Positions 31,096-42,300 of a stretch of 64,000 nucleotides of DNA are shown one piece after another. Every line of letters starts with the position of its first letter. The stretch's first letter is position 1. The stretch is from Anisus vortex (lineage: Eukaryota > Mollusca > Gastropoda > Planorbidae). The notes under the pieces were generated by a model. The model made no database searches and was not told where the DNA came from. It saw only the letters and a list, made by a program, of their open reading frames with translations. A program made the position numbers and the translations under genes. The stretch lies in assembly GCA_949126835.1 (NCBI GenBank), contig OX421507.1:6360605-6424604 (forward strand). The letters are read 5' to 3'.

Positions 31096-33705
31096 CTATG
31101 GCATCTGCATGTGAGCAGTGTACAATTTTTTCCTAACAAAAACAGTTATGTCAGACAAAAATTTTATGTACTTATCTAGGTACTTGCTCAGCCCAAGGAG
31201 GTCCAATTCGGTCGGCCATTCCTCTGGAAGTAGTTTGAGTGGTCCTCGGACAGTGGGTCCAAAGATTGGTCCATAGGCTCCTCGACTTTCCGGATAGGAT
31301 TCAGTTGTCACCTCATGCTCCAGGCATAAGTTCTTTAGGACTGGATTGAAGAGTTCCGGGGCGAAGTTGGTCCTTCGATCTGTTGGTATGGATTGTGGTA
31401 ACCCATAGCTTTTGGTAGTTTCGGTCCAGTTCTCCGCACTCGTTTCTTCAGTGATGCTCCTCAAATCTTCATCTGTACCGGCAACTGCAGGTTTGCATTG
31501 TTGTTTGAGCATGCTGTGGTCTATATGTTCATAGACATCAGTAGTAGGAGTTTCTTCCTCGTCGACAGCTTTCTCATGCAACTGTAGTAACTCTGGGTCT
31601 ACTTTCTGTTCAGCAATCAATTCATTTTGCGATGACTTCTTTGATTGATCATTTCCTTTCGGACAATCTTCAATCTTGGAGAAAATAGTAGTATCAAGTT
31701 CCACTTCTTCTTCCTCTTTCTTCTCTCGTGGGAGAATTTCTTCTTTCTTTTCCTTTTCTTGTGAGATAATTTTTTCTTTCTTTTTCTGTGGTGTCATACC
31801 ATTTATGACATCACCTACAGGATAAAGTTCTTTTTCTTTTCCTGTCTCCACAATAGGACTAGGGTCTGGATTTTCCTTCACAATCAATTCAGGTCTCACC
31901 CTCCCTTTCGCCAAATCATTTGCTAGGATAACGGATATGCCCTCAACAGGAAGTTTTGATATTACTCCAACTGTCACATATCCTGTCACCAAGCCAGATG
32001 ATAGGTATATCCTATGTAGAGGTATTTCTTCTTTCCATTCAAAACCTCTCAATAGGACAGTCTGTCCTGTCAATGTATTATCATTCAACGGTAATACATC
32101 TTTAAGCAGCAGTGTTAATGATGCTCCTGTGTCTCGTAATATTTTTACGGACTTCAGTGGTCCTTCCTTTTGTAAGGCCACACAACCTTCACTAATGAAC
32201 GGTTGAAAACTGCACAGGGTCTCTGTGTCAATTTTATTCTTCCCTTGACCATGACTTTCGGGTGTTGTTTCATCTTTCGATGACTTCAGACTCTTGTTCG
32301 AGTCAAAAATAATTTGGTCTACTTTTTCGTCTCTGTGGACTTGGACAATTAATCCAATAGTAGCCATTCTGTATTTATAATCAGGATATTTATCCTCATT
32401 ATCTTCAGTTGTAGATTTCTCTACCTTCTGACTTTTGCTCTCAGGCAAATCCACCCTCAGTGTTTCTGGTTTAGAATAATCTTTCTTCGAATTCAGTTCG
32501 TTTGTATTTTCGCTTTCTTGTACATTCTGTATTGGTTTATGGCTTGCACACATGACCACTTTGTTAGGTCTTTTGTCTTTCCTTATACTCCAACAGTCTT
32601 CGATGCTATGTCCTGTTCTTTTACAAAAAGTACATTGGACGTTTTTGTAGACAGGTTTTTTATTAACATCATTTTGTTTCACAAAATGCTCCTTTTCACG
32701 ATGTTGTTGTGGTGTGTTTTCTGCTTGCCGTTGTGCCCTATTAAAAGTCTTTTCACCAGCTGTCCTATGACACAATGTGTACTGTTCCGCTAAATCAGCA
32801 GCCTTATGTGGGTCAGTGATATCACGCTCGGATAAATACATTCTTATATCCGGCCTCACTTTGTTAATAAAATCCTCTAACAGAATGATATCTTTCATTT
32901 CTTTTAATGTGGAGATATTTCTGGATTTTATCCACTGATCCATTAGCTTTTCTTCTGCTCGAAGGAAGTCTAAGTGTGTTTGGTAAGGGGACATTGTGTA
33001 CTGACGGAACCTTTTCCGATAACTTTCCGGTATCTGGTTATAGGCTTTAAGTACAGTGTCTTTAATGACTTCATAATCATTTAAATGCTCCTCTTTTAAC
33101 AATAGAACACAATCTCTTGCCCTTCCCTGAGTAAAAGCTGTTCTTACTAATATTCCCCATTTATCTTCTGGGAACTTAAAATCTCTGCAAGAAATTTCAA
33201 AGGTCTGGAAGAAATTAGCTATTTCACTTTCTTTATCAATGTAGGTAGGGACTAGCTTTTTCCATCTGGCCATCTCTACATCATTATGAGATTCTTTTTT
33301 AGTAGCGCCTATCTTTGCTAGTTCTATTCTTTCCTGACTTTCTCTTTGCTTATCTCTTTCCTGACTTTCTATTTCTCTTTGACTTTTCTTATCTTCCATC
33401 TCAAGCTCAAGACGTTTTTGTTCTCGTTTATCTTCCAATTCCATCCGTTTCATTTCTAGTTGAAATCGCAACTGTTCGGACATTGAAGATTTCGACGTCT
33501 GACCTTCAACTTGATATTCCTCCGCGCTTGATTCTACTTTCAACTTTCCACTCGCAATCAACACATCTTTTATCTGCTGTGTCAACACAGTCCTCGATGG
33601 TGTAGTCTCAGTAACTTGTATCTTTAAGATCTCAGCGATCTCTTTTAACTTCTTTATTGATAAAGTTTTCAGAACTTCTTCTTCTGGATTTTCAATAAAT
33701 TCCAT
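31096..33705 (-). CDS. Gag-protease polyprotein with remnant integrase, nested element
   Basis: 869 codons, uninterrupted. Order: SAP-like helical start, charged coiled coil (about 75-125, KREQKRLELEMEDKK), capsid-like region with a SCAN-like half (QWIKSRN, IILLEDF), CCHC knuckle (CTFCKRTGHSIEDC), and protease DTG in ILRDTGASLTLLL. The C-terminal 150 residues keep only islands of integrase (TDRRTNFAPELF, TVRGPLKLLPEEW) with the zinc region and the first and last catalytic acids missing. The deletions kept the frame open. It is similar throughout to the host element's Gag. Probably still makes a capsid and protease that could package its RNA. Confidence 0.85.
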   Translation of the reverse strand: MEFIENPEEEVLKTLSIKKLKEIAEILKIQVTETTPSRTVLTQQIKDVLIASGKLKVESSAEEYQVEGQTSKSSMSEQLRFQLEMKRMELEDKREQKRLELEMEDKKSQREIESQERDKQRESQERIELAKIGATKKESHNDVEMARWKKLVPTYIDKESEIANFFQTFEISCRDFKFPEDKWGILVRTAFTQGRARDCVLLLKEEHLNDYEVIKDTVLKAYNQIPESYRKRFRQYTMSPYQTHLDFLRAEEKLMDQWIKSRNISTLKEMKDIILLEDFINKVRPDIRMYLSERDITDPHKAADLAEQYTLCHRTAGEKTFNRAQRQAENTPQQHREKEHFVKQNDVNKKPVYKNVQCTFCKRTGHSIEDCWSIRKDKRPNKVVMCASHKPIQNVQESENTNELNSKKDYSKPETLRVDLPESKSQKVEKSTTEDNEDKYPDYKYRMATIGLIVQVHRDEKVDQIIFDSNKSLKSSKDETTPESHGQGKNKIDTETLCSFQPFISEGCVALQKEGPLKSVKILRDTGASLTLLLKDVLPLNDNTLTGQTVLLRGFEWKEEIPLHRIYLSSGLVTGYVTVGVISKLPVEGISVILANDLAKGRVRPELIVKENPDPSPIVETGKEKELYPVGDVINGMTPQKKKEKIISQEKEKKEEILPREKKEEEEVELDTTIFSKIEDCPKGNDQSKKSSQNELIAEQKVDPELLQLHEKAVDEEETPTTDVYEHIDHSMLKQQCKPAVAGTDEDLRSITEETSAENWTETTKSYGLPQSIPTDRRTNFAPELFNPVLKNLCLEHEVTTESYPESRGAYGPIFGPTVRGPLKLLPEEWPTELDLLGLSKYLDKYIKFLSDITVFVRKKLYTAHMQMP

Positions 33706-33876
33706 TCTTTAGTTAAGAGATTTATAAAATGTAAATTTCCAACTTACGTTTTTCCAATCGGAAGAATAATTTCAGCGTTCTTAGGCTTGCTCAGTAGGTC
33801 ACGGCTTCAACACACAACACAACACAACTTGAATATATGCTTCACTATACAACTATATCGGACGCAGCCCGCAAAC

Positions 33877-34502
33877 TGTTATGTACCTCTATATGATTGA
33901 CTATTATTACGACTCGTTAAATCGGATTCAATGAATATAGTTGTATCTTTATTAGAAGTCTCTAGATTCTGCTAATCTGTAGCCCAAGCTAGGGGTTCCT
34001 TGACTGACAGGTCTATGCAGTAATGTAGTTATATTCGTGATAATTATCTTCAACACATTTCTCAACAATGATAGATCAAACAACTCCAGTTGTTGAATAA
34101 ACAATTTTATTTAAATTGTAGACTCAATATAAACGATCAATAAACTTTATCAACTGATGGCAACATAAGTATCAATAAAATGGCATTATATGTACAAGTA
34201 TAACTATAGCGACTTCACTCTACAAACGTTTAAACTGAACTAACTTTAAGGAGGTCGGGACTTTACAAAGAAAACTATCATCGAAGATTCTACAGGGTCT
34301 TAATACGCATTTTAACCTCTTTCTCTATAATTACTACGATCCAGAATTATCCTCCAATTTCCACGGGATTTGAACGAATTATTTTATTTAAACTGCCCTC
34401 AGGGCATAAAGGTCAAACCTTGGTCGCTTTGGACTCTGAGACGCACTTGTTAAGAGGTCAATGCCTTACTACGTCATTCATTTATGACCGAGATTCGTAA
34501 CA
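33877..34502 (-). repeat. 5' LTR of the nested element
   Basis: 626 bases starting TGTTATGTACC on the plus strand and ending ATTCGTAACA. Next to it on the minus strand is GTTTGCGGGCTGCGTCCGAT, a candidate primer-binding region. Confidence 0.93.
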
Positions 34503-35470
34503 ATATGGATGGATAAAAGTAATTGTCATCACATGCAATTAAGTGGGAAAACTTTGAGCTAGTTGATTTATTATCTTGTTTTATTTTAGTTAATGAATGG
34601 AACTAAATAATAATATGTACAATTTTTATCTTAGAAAGAGATGTAATCTTAATTGGTATAAATTAATAGATAATATTGGAAATCTATTGCTAAATTGTTA
34701 TATCATGGTAATAGAATGGGAAAAACTAGTGGATATTCACTATGTTGTATATAGGTTGTTATATATTCCATATATCCGGGAATGGAGGGAAACAAAGGTA
34801 CCTAAAGGTGGGCACTCATTCAACCCTGAACAAACTTTTATATTAAACTTTCAAATTTGCCAAAAACGCATAATAGTGGATTACATTTTAATATTGAGAT
34901 TACTGTAGTAATCGTAACTAGAGCGTATTTTCTCCTCATATTTGAGAAAAGGGGAAGTATCATCATCTTAGGTATGAACCCTGTTAATGTCAAGTTGACA
35001 CTGTAATTTAAAGGGGAAGTAACCTATAGTTTGATTCGAGTTACGTATTACTTATCTTTTGGTTTGTATATTAGAAGTAAACTGTTGAAAATTGACAGAG
35101 TTTGAGCAATGTTATATTTGTTTAAATAGATTAAGACTTTTTGCAAATTTTGGTGGAAATCCACACAACTGTACATAGTTAAAATAAGAATGACTAGAAT
35201 ATTTTTGAATTATTTGTACTTGTTGAGACATTAGTTAATATTAATACTAACGGGGAAATATTTGTCCATCACGTTATAATCACAATTACCATTGGGTAGT
35301 GACACTTTTTATAATTTAGTTGTGCCAGTGAGCCATGTTTGCTTGAATTGTCTTATAATCTTCCATTGATTGTTGGTTGTTAAAACGATAGTGTTAAGTA
35401 CGAAAAATGTACCATGTTGAGTATTACTTGGGTAATTATGGTACATTATTTCTTTCATTGGGTGGGGGCG
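34503..35470 (+). other. 3' untranslated part of the outer element, after the nested insertion
   Basis: Continues the outer element from ATAT to the polypurine tract GGGTGGGGGCG next to the 3' LTR. The 103-codon frame at 34597-34908 is AT-biased and matches nothing I know. GGGGAAGTA occurs twice (about 34951 and 35013). Confidence 0.6.
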
Positions 35471-36147
35471 TGTCATGTATATTGTTTTTCCAAGAATTGG
35501 AACACGCAATGTTTATTCTCCTCTCTCTCTCTTTTCTTACTACACACAATATTAGGACGTTTAGTAGGAAAACGAAAGGTTCTAGGTAATGCTGGGATTC
35601 TGTGTTGATCTTAAATTCTCAGAGTCTGGGAACGACTCATTATTTAATAGGGGAAGTTCCTATCGTTTTTGTTATGAGTTTTGTAATGATACCATGATTT
35701 TCACCCCTACTGGTAATGGGTCTATCCCTTGCACCACTCGGATAGTATTTAATGATTTGTTTTGTCTGAAAGACAGGGAGTTTTAAAAATATGTTCGTTT
35801 GAGAACGTTTGTGTTTGCACTATTTTATTCTAACTGTACATAATAGATATATTGTATATATTGAACATACCACCTGAAATAAACTATCAACAACAGTTAC
35901 ACTGAAGCTTCTTTGTCAAGTTACTATCCTATTGTGTTGTATACATTACTATAAGATTTATCTACTACCATAATTTACAAGAAAGGAAATGTTGGAATAC
36001 AAATACTGAATTTGTGCCCAGGACTATAAGAAGAGTTCGTGTAATACTGAAACATAAATACTAATAATTAAAGTCTCCCCTAGGACTAACGAGAATTATC
36101 AGCAAGATCTACACAGCTCTGGCCACAAGGGGATTGTGGACGTAACA
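35471..36147 (+). repeat. 3' LTR of the Gmr1-like element
   Basis: 677 bases, same as 21852-22528 by eye; followed by the GTAG target duplication and the resumed minisatellite. Confidence 0.95.
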
Positions 36148-36428
36148 GTAGCAAAAGCAGTTCACTCCTTGTTTAACTTTACTTAAAGGTAGCAAAAGCA
36201 GTTCACTCCTTGTTTAACTTTACTTAAAGGTAGCAAAAGCAGTTCACTCCTTGTTTAACTTTACTTAAGGGTAGCAAAAGCAGTTCACTTCTTGTTTAAC
36301 TTTACTTAAGGGTAGCAAAAGCAGTTCACTCCTTGTTTAACTTTACTTAAGGGTAGCAAAACCAGTTCACTCCTTGTTTAACTTTACTTAAGGTTAGCAA
36401 AAGCAGTTCACTCCTTGTTTAACTTTAA
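36148..36428 (+). repeat. 41-bp minisatellite, right part
   Basis: About seven copies of the same 41-base unit as 21431-21851, starting with GTAGCAAAAGCAG directly after the LTR. One copy has acCAGTTCAC and one has cacttCTTG. Confidence 0.95.
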
Positions 36429-36790
36429 GAGTATGTCAAATACTTCTTTACAACATGTAATGTAGTCCTAATTACTTCTATGTGGAAATTGTCCTTATAG
36501 TTTTAACATTAATTGTTTTTGTGCACTCGTATGAAAAGTCTTTGAGTGTGTTTGTTTTATACATTACACTATTGTAATACTCCAATAATGTAAATACTAA
36601 ACGTATTAAAAAAATTAATTTTATGGAATTTGTTTGTCTAAGATTTTTTTTTTACTGCTTTATTATCTTTTAACTGTTTCTCACCTATTTATTTATTTAT
36701 TTATTTCGCTTCCATATTTATTGTTCATTAAAAAAAATGTGTAATGTTGTTTGATTTCAATAAGAGTAGGAGCCTATCTTTTTACCTTTT
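36429..36790. other. AT-rich spacer
   Basis: No gene. Contains a short TTTA/ATTTATTT simple repeat at about 36690-36705. Confidence 0.5.
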
Positions 36791-37010
36791 GTGTTACAGT
36801 CGCTCCTTCTACAAAGATGATTATTGCATCCTACGCACATCCGTGGTTTGAGTCTAGTCTTGCATTTTGATTACTGTTTTAAACGATGCTGAGTATTTGA
36901 TTTCCCTGGTTTGTTCAAGCAACCCATTCCACGTGAGAACATGAAGAACATATTTCCTCTATCAAATAAGATAAGAAAGTGTTATTGCCCTTATGTTTAT
37001 CTGAGCAATG
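36791..37010 (-). mobile_element. 5'-truncated LINE tail
   Basis: Family words GTTACAGTCGCTCC, GATTATTGCATCCTACGC, CCTGGTTTGTTCAAGCAACCC and ATAAGATAAGAAAGTG occur in order; minus-strand RT C-terminus is degraded. Confidence 0.6.
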
Positions 37011-37194
37011 TAATATAGAGTAGCGTGGGGCTAAACGCCCCCTTAAGCAAGAAATGCTCTCTGTCTTCTAAATTACGCTCTAAAGATCCACAAATGCATG
37101 TATAGCTTGGGGTGTAGTAAAGGTTTGTATACACAAACATTCTTTATGATAACGTTGAACAAATAAACAGTGAATAAAAGAAATAAAAAATTTA

Positions 37195-37300
37195 TTTGGC
37201 CATTTTGCCCCACTAGAGGGGGCAAACGCCCTGTAGGGTGGGGCTAAATGCCGAGACTGGGCGTTTCACCCCACCTTGACAGGCGTTTTGCCCCATTATC
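37195..37300. repeat. Left subterminal TIR-like repeats
   Basis: Several copies in both orientations of a core related to the TIR: TTTTGCCCCAC, GGGGGCAAACGCCC, GGTGGGGCTAAATGCC, GGGCGTTTCACCCCACC, GGCGTTTTGCCCCA. Such arrays in DNA transposons often bind transposase; here that is inference. Confidence 0.65.
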
Positions 37301-37426
37301 TGAAAAGTTAGAAAACATATATAACAAAAGCTTTCTGTCTACAAACATTCGGATTGTCCAATGTCCGTTCTTACTCGGTGTTAGTTTTATTGTAGGAAAA
37401 GAGGATTCGTGTCATTTTAGGCATGT

Positions 37427-38240
37427 CTATTCCGACTCTGTCTCAGATTCACAGTTTGGACAGATGAAGTATGGAAGCCCTGGAGTGCACTCGTCGTGAG
37501 CCCACAGTAAACATATTTGAAACTGGACCATGTTTCACGAGATCTGGAGTTGCAGAATAGTTCGCCACATACAAGGCCATTCCTCATCGCTTGATTCCTC
37601 ATCAGATTCTGGATGTCTCCTTTTTCCTTTTCTGACTTTGGATTTGCTACTACCAGCCTTTGGTTTGTTCTTTGATTCTGCTTCTTTCTTGTTTGTTTCT
37701 GCCATTGTTTTTTTTTCTTTTGCCGCTTTTTTCTTTTCTTCTGTTGCTTTTTTCATGGCTTGTCTTTCCACGAGTTTGGCCTTGTATGGAGACGAGGTGA
37801 GCACTTCTGCAGTTTCTCTCTTTCTTCCAGTTGATTTTCTTTTAGGCTGCATTTTTGGTATAGGGGACAGATTAGCGATAATCTCCCTGATTCTATCATT
37901 GGGGTAGGAGCTGATACAGCTTGTCTTGGTATCTGTGGGGCTTTTAATAATGCAGTCGTAGTGACCAACCTCCTCACCGACACTTGTAAATCGCACGATT
38001 AAAAAACTGTTCTCTCCTTCGCCATAGCGCTGGATAACAACATTGTTATTGTTGATCACTATGATCTGTTTTGTCAGAACCTTGCTAGTGGCACATATTT
38101 CTAGCTCGCCTGGTAGAGATTTTCGTTCTGCCATCGCTGCAATGCGTTCCTCTACTGTTGAGAAGTGAATCCATTGTGGTAGATCTGCATTTAATGTGTC
38201 TTCATCCATATCTGCATAATCACTAAAGTGACTACACATT
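37427..38240 (-). pseudogene. Transposase part 3: rest of OTU domain, Lys-rich linker, zinc finger
   Basis: Continues the OTU fold started in part 2: the PQWIHF and ERIAAMAER region, ELEICATS, and the catalytic-histidine motif GHYDCII (CAC complement at 37961-37963). A Lys/Glu-rich linker (KKATEEKKKAAKEKK) follows, then a PHD-like end: WPCM and CGELFC, then WAHDEC and FICPNC, stop at 37427-37429. The middle of the finger is in another frame between about 37545 and 37600 (two compensating one-base shifts), and this part is out of frame with part 2. The WAHDEC-type finger at the C-terminus is usual in Tigger/pogo-like proteins. Confidence 0.8.
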
Positions 38241-39370
38241 CCATGTAGGAGACTATCTGCGTCCGAAGCCCATCAGCCTGGCTTGTTTCATTGATTTTCA
38301 TGACCACAGATGTTAGCTCCCCATGCTCATCCCGCTCTGCATTTTGAAGGTTTGCATCAAGACCAGTGACAATGCTCCTGAAAAAACATCTGCCATCCCC
38401 AGATGTCTTAATGACTCTAATGTCATAAATGCAATCTGCAGCTGTTGAAGATGGTGTGTGAGAGGCTGCTTTTTCCAATGTCGTAGGTTGATCGGATGAA
38501 TCAACGAGGCGTGGTTTACATAATGACATGGGTTCATTTATCGCTTGGTGAACTTCTGTTTCATCTTGCAGGGTTGCCTCTTTGGCATCTGGGGATCTTC
38601 CATCTCCTACAGGCACCCTATCAGTGGAGGTCAATAGATTTACTTCTCTCGGTTCATCCATCTCCATAACCCCTTCAAAGTCAGCGTCCGTGATCACGTT
38701 GGGATCAAAGGGTTCCAGACCACAGGTCTTAAAGCCATTCACAGCTCTCTCTGGAAGTGCTGTCCTAAGGAAGGCTTTCATTGCAATGGCAGCTAAGTTG
38801 TGAACAGTGATCCGCTGACCTGGGTTTGAAACCATCCAGTTGTCTGCTTCGGCATTGAAACTAGCTTTCAAGGCTTTGAAATAGGTCCGGTCAAGTGGCT
38901 GCAGTTTGTGGGTACAGTGGGGAGGAAATGATATCAGTTCAATGCCTTTTTCGCGGCAAAATTGGACAGCTTCCAACGTTTTATGGCTGTGATGGCCATC
39001 TAATAATATCAGCTGGGGGTTATCTTGAGAGGCATTTGTGAAGTCCGCGAAGTGTGCAAGCCACTTCGTGAACAGATGTGCGTCAGTCCAGCCACTTTGA
39101 CTCACATAGCCTACTGATTGTGGTGGAGCTGCATTCAGCAAGGATTCTAACATCCTCTTGCGTGGAAAGATGAACATTGGCGGCAAAAAGACACCGGCTG
39201 CACTGCAGGCGCACACAAGAGTCACAAGAGAACCCCTTTCATCACTCGTAGCTTTACCCACAAGTCTTGCGCCCTTTTCAGCCAAAATCCTTCCTGGGTT
39301 TTGGACAGTGGAGAGACCTGTCTCATCCATGTTCCAAAGCCTTGCTGGAGTGTAGGATTTGGACACCAGA
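38241..39370 (-). pseudogene. Transposase part 2: DDD catalytic domain and start of OTU domain
   Basis: Matches the DDE_1 (pogo/jerky/CENP-B) transposase core: WNMDETGL (first Asp, 39325-39327), LILLDGHHSH (second Asp, 38998-39000) and LQPLDRTYFKALK (third Asp, 38890-38892), followed by the family's CGLEPFDP block. About 100 residues on comes TSGDGRCFFRSI, the OTU catalytic Asp-Cys motif (Cys at 38386-38388), then LRTQIVSYM. The frame breaks near 38240 and the OTU domain goes on in the next frame (part 3). Cuts and joins transposon ends in the nucleus; the OTU domain would remove ubiquitin or a ubiquitin-like tag. Inactive in this copy because of the LINE and frameshifts. Confidence 0.85.
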
Positions 39371-39376
39371 CTTGAA

Positions 39377-42300
39377 CTCTTCGCAGAGACACAGGCCGAG
39401 ATTACTCTCTTAGGGCCTGGAGAACGAAGCTTGCAGTATCACGCAGCTGTGACACAGTCCCGTAAAGGGTCGGCACAAACGGTTGGTCTTCCCCGTCCAC
39501 TCTGAGCCCCTGCAGGGCAGGGCACTCGACAAGCACATGTTCGACCGTTTCTAGCGCCTCCATGCAGTTTCTACACCGCGAATCCTCGTTGGGCCTAAAT
39601 CTGCTGAAATAGGCACCAATACCACAATGTCCAGTCCTACACTGGGCAATAATGGCTGAGTCTTTCCTGCGGAGTTTCCACCACCCGTCAGCACGATCCG
39701 GTCTCTTCAAATGCTGCCAAACACACCTGCCCTTGTCAGATTCGTCCCAGCCCTTGTACCACTGGTCCATCTCCCACTGACGGATCAGTCGCACTGCTGT
39801 CTCCATCGAGCACGATTCGTCCACGTCCGGTACCAACAAGGACCCCCTCTTGGCTAGGGAGTCCGCTATCTCATTCCCCGGGACTCCTGCATGACCTGGA
39901 ATCCATTGGAGAGTAACCTTCACTCCGTGCCTGGAGATCAGATTTGAGATAGACATGATCATGTTTGAGAGTCGCCCGGGCCATGTCCCCCGACCATCGA
40001 TGGCCTGGAGGACTGAAAGCGCATCAGTGACGATGACGATGTCAGCACCCACTTCTGACTCATCATCTAGCTTTGTCCCTATTGCCTCAACGGCATGTCT
40101 GATTGCTTCCATCTCTGCTTCGTAGTTGCAGATTGCACCACATGGCCCTGATAGCTTCTCTCTTCGGGTACCTGCCCCTAGGTACTGCACAAGACATCCA
40201 TACCCAGCCCGCTTCTCGGCCCCACTGGTGGCACTCCCATCAGTGTACGCCTTGATGCAGTCCGGATAGGCATGCACCGTCGCAAGGGCAGTAGCAAGCT
40301 TCTCAGCCAAGCTGCTGTGTTTTCCGATCGCGGGGTCCGTCATTTGCATTCGTACCTCTGGTAGATAGGGAGATATGTATGGAGGAAGGCCAACTCCCGT
40401 TCGCAGGTCCTTACGATCCCCTGGGAGTTCGATCTCAGCGCAAAGTTTCACAGCGTGGTGCATGAAAGATTGCATTTTGATCCTACGCCTAGCCCCCCAG
40501 GAATCAACTATCATCCTGAGGGGAGAGCTTTCCTCCAGCCGTTTATACCGCTCGTAAGCAGTGATAACAGCTCTTTTCCGTCGCACGCCAAGAGGAGGTA
40601 CGTTTGCCATGATTTCTACCGCGGCCGTTGGGGTTGTTCTAAAAGTGCCACATATCAGTCGGAGGGCTTGGTTTTGCACAGAGTCCAGTGCCTCCAAAGC
40701 AGTTTTAGAGGCATAGATCTGCACTGGCAGGCTGTAATCAATTTGGGACCTTACCGCACCTAGGTAAAGGACCCTCAACACACTCGCCTTCGCACCCCAG
40801 CTCGTGCTAGCCAGTCTCTTGACAATACTCAGCTTGGAAATCGCATTCTCTCGGACCAATCTCACATGATCAAACATCGATAGTTTACGGTCCAGCGTCA
40901 CTCCTAGATAGACCGGCTTCGGATCGTTCCTCAGCACATGTCCATCTAACGTCAGCCTGATTGGTACTTGTAGGACATCGATCCCTAAAGTGAAGAGTGA
41001 GTAAACTGTTTTTACGCAGTTCACCTCCAATCCCCACATCTTGGCAAAGCAGGACACGACAGCCAAGTCCTGCTGGACAGATTTCACGAGAGCAGTGATA
41101 TCCGTCCCCGATTTCCATATGGTAAGGTCGTCAGCAAATAGCAGATTCGAGCATCCCAGATAGTTCGGCAGGTCATTGATAAAGGCCAAGAATAATGTAC
41201 AGGAAAGGGTGGAACCCTGGGGCAAACCTTGCTCCAGAGTACGCTTACGGGAAGTCGCCTTCCCATATCGCGTTGCCAACGTCCTTTCGGTTAGAAAACC
41301 TTTAATCCACCTGTACATGTTAGATCCAACACCTAACTTCTGTAGCTTCATCAACAACCCCGGCCGCCAGACCTTGTCATAGGCCTGTTTAAAATCTAGG
41401 AACACTGCTAAAGTGGACTCTTTCCTCTGGAATCCGCCCGCCATCTTCTGCACCAAGAGCGTCACCTGGTCCATCGAGTTCCTTCCAGCTCGAAAACCAG
41501 CTTGTCCCGGGGTGATCAGCTCATTGTCTTCCAAGTACCTCACAAGCCTCCGATTTATCATCCTCTCAGCTACCTTCCCTACACACGATGTGAGGGAGAT
41601 CGGTCGGTAGCTGCCGGCTTGTCCCGGATCCTGGCCTTTTTTCAGGATCGGAACGACTACAGCCTGTCTCCATAGGATGGGGAGGACACCGTCCGACCAA
41701 GTTCGATTGATAAGTTCCAAGAGTTTGCTTTTGCCCACTGCCCCCAGATGCGTGATGAATTCATTCGGAATTCGATCAGCCCCAGGAGCCTTTCCAGCTT
41801 TGCACCGTCTCAAGACATAGTCCAACTCTTGCCGGGAGAAGGGTACCTTGAATGTGTCCGCCTGTCCCTCTTCCTTCATGGCTCTCTCAGTATCCATCAG
41901 AACTTTCTTCAGAGCCTTAGATACACCCGTTTTGCCACATGCCTTACTTACATTTGCGAAATGCAAGTTCAGCTTCCTAGCCTGCTTGTGGTCTGTGACA
42001 AGAGGTTCAGACGATCTCCGATTGGGCGCAGCACGAGCAACCTCCGCCCTCTCGAGGTGGTTAACGAGGTTCCATATCCTCCGGCTATCCGTAAGGTCCA
42101 GCTTTGCACAAGTCTCAGTCCATTTCGAAAGTTTCGCTTCCGATAACGCCCTACGTACCTCGGCCGTCAGCCGATTGTACTCTCTACGGTTCTCCACCGT
42201 TTTCCTTCTGCTCGCTCGCCTTCGAGCAGCTTTCCTTTGCCTCACTAATCTTTCCAGGGCTGAAGTCCAGAATGGCTTTAACTTGCGCTTAGCATAGGTC

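Larger units (their letters stand above)
28122..34502 (-). mobile_element. Nested non-autonomous Gmr1-like LTR element
   Basis: Two 626-bp LTRs (28122-28747 and 33877-34502), TSD ATAT (28118-28121 and 34503-34506), opposite orientation to its host. The only coding frame is gag-protease with a shrunken integrase remnant; RT and RNase H are missing. The G-rich tract AAGGGCGGTCG (minus strand) adjoins the 3' LTR, like the host element's GGGTGGGGGCG. The second base of the left LTR is A where the right has G; otherwise the LTRs look alike, so the insertion is recent. It would need RT and RNase H from a relative such as the host element. Confidence 0.92.
21852..36147 (+). mobile_element. Gmr1-like Ty3/gypsy LTR retrotransposon (host of a nested element)
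   Basis: Two 677-bp LTRs (TGTCATG...GTAACA), a 4-bp target duplication GTAG (21848-21851 and 36148-36151), a leader, one gag-pol frame and a G-rich polypurine tract before the 3' LTR define a complete element. Domain order in pol is protease, integrase, RT, RNase H. Ty3/gypsy elements normally have integrase last; the integrase-before-RT order is known from the Gmr1 group. A second element (28122-34502) is inserted in the 3' untranslated part. Without it the element is about 7.9 kb. LTRs look identical, so insertion was recent. It sits inside the 41-bp minisatellite. Confidence 0.93.

Noticed and set aside
34597..34908. 103-codon frame as an envelope-like third gene of the outer element
   Set aside because: AT-driven composition, no signal peptide, no cysteine pattern, no known motif.
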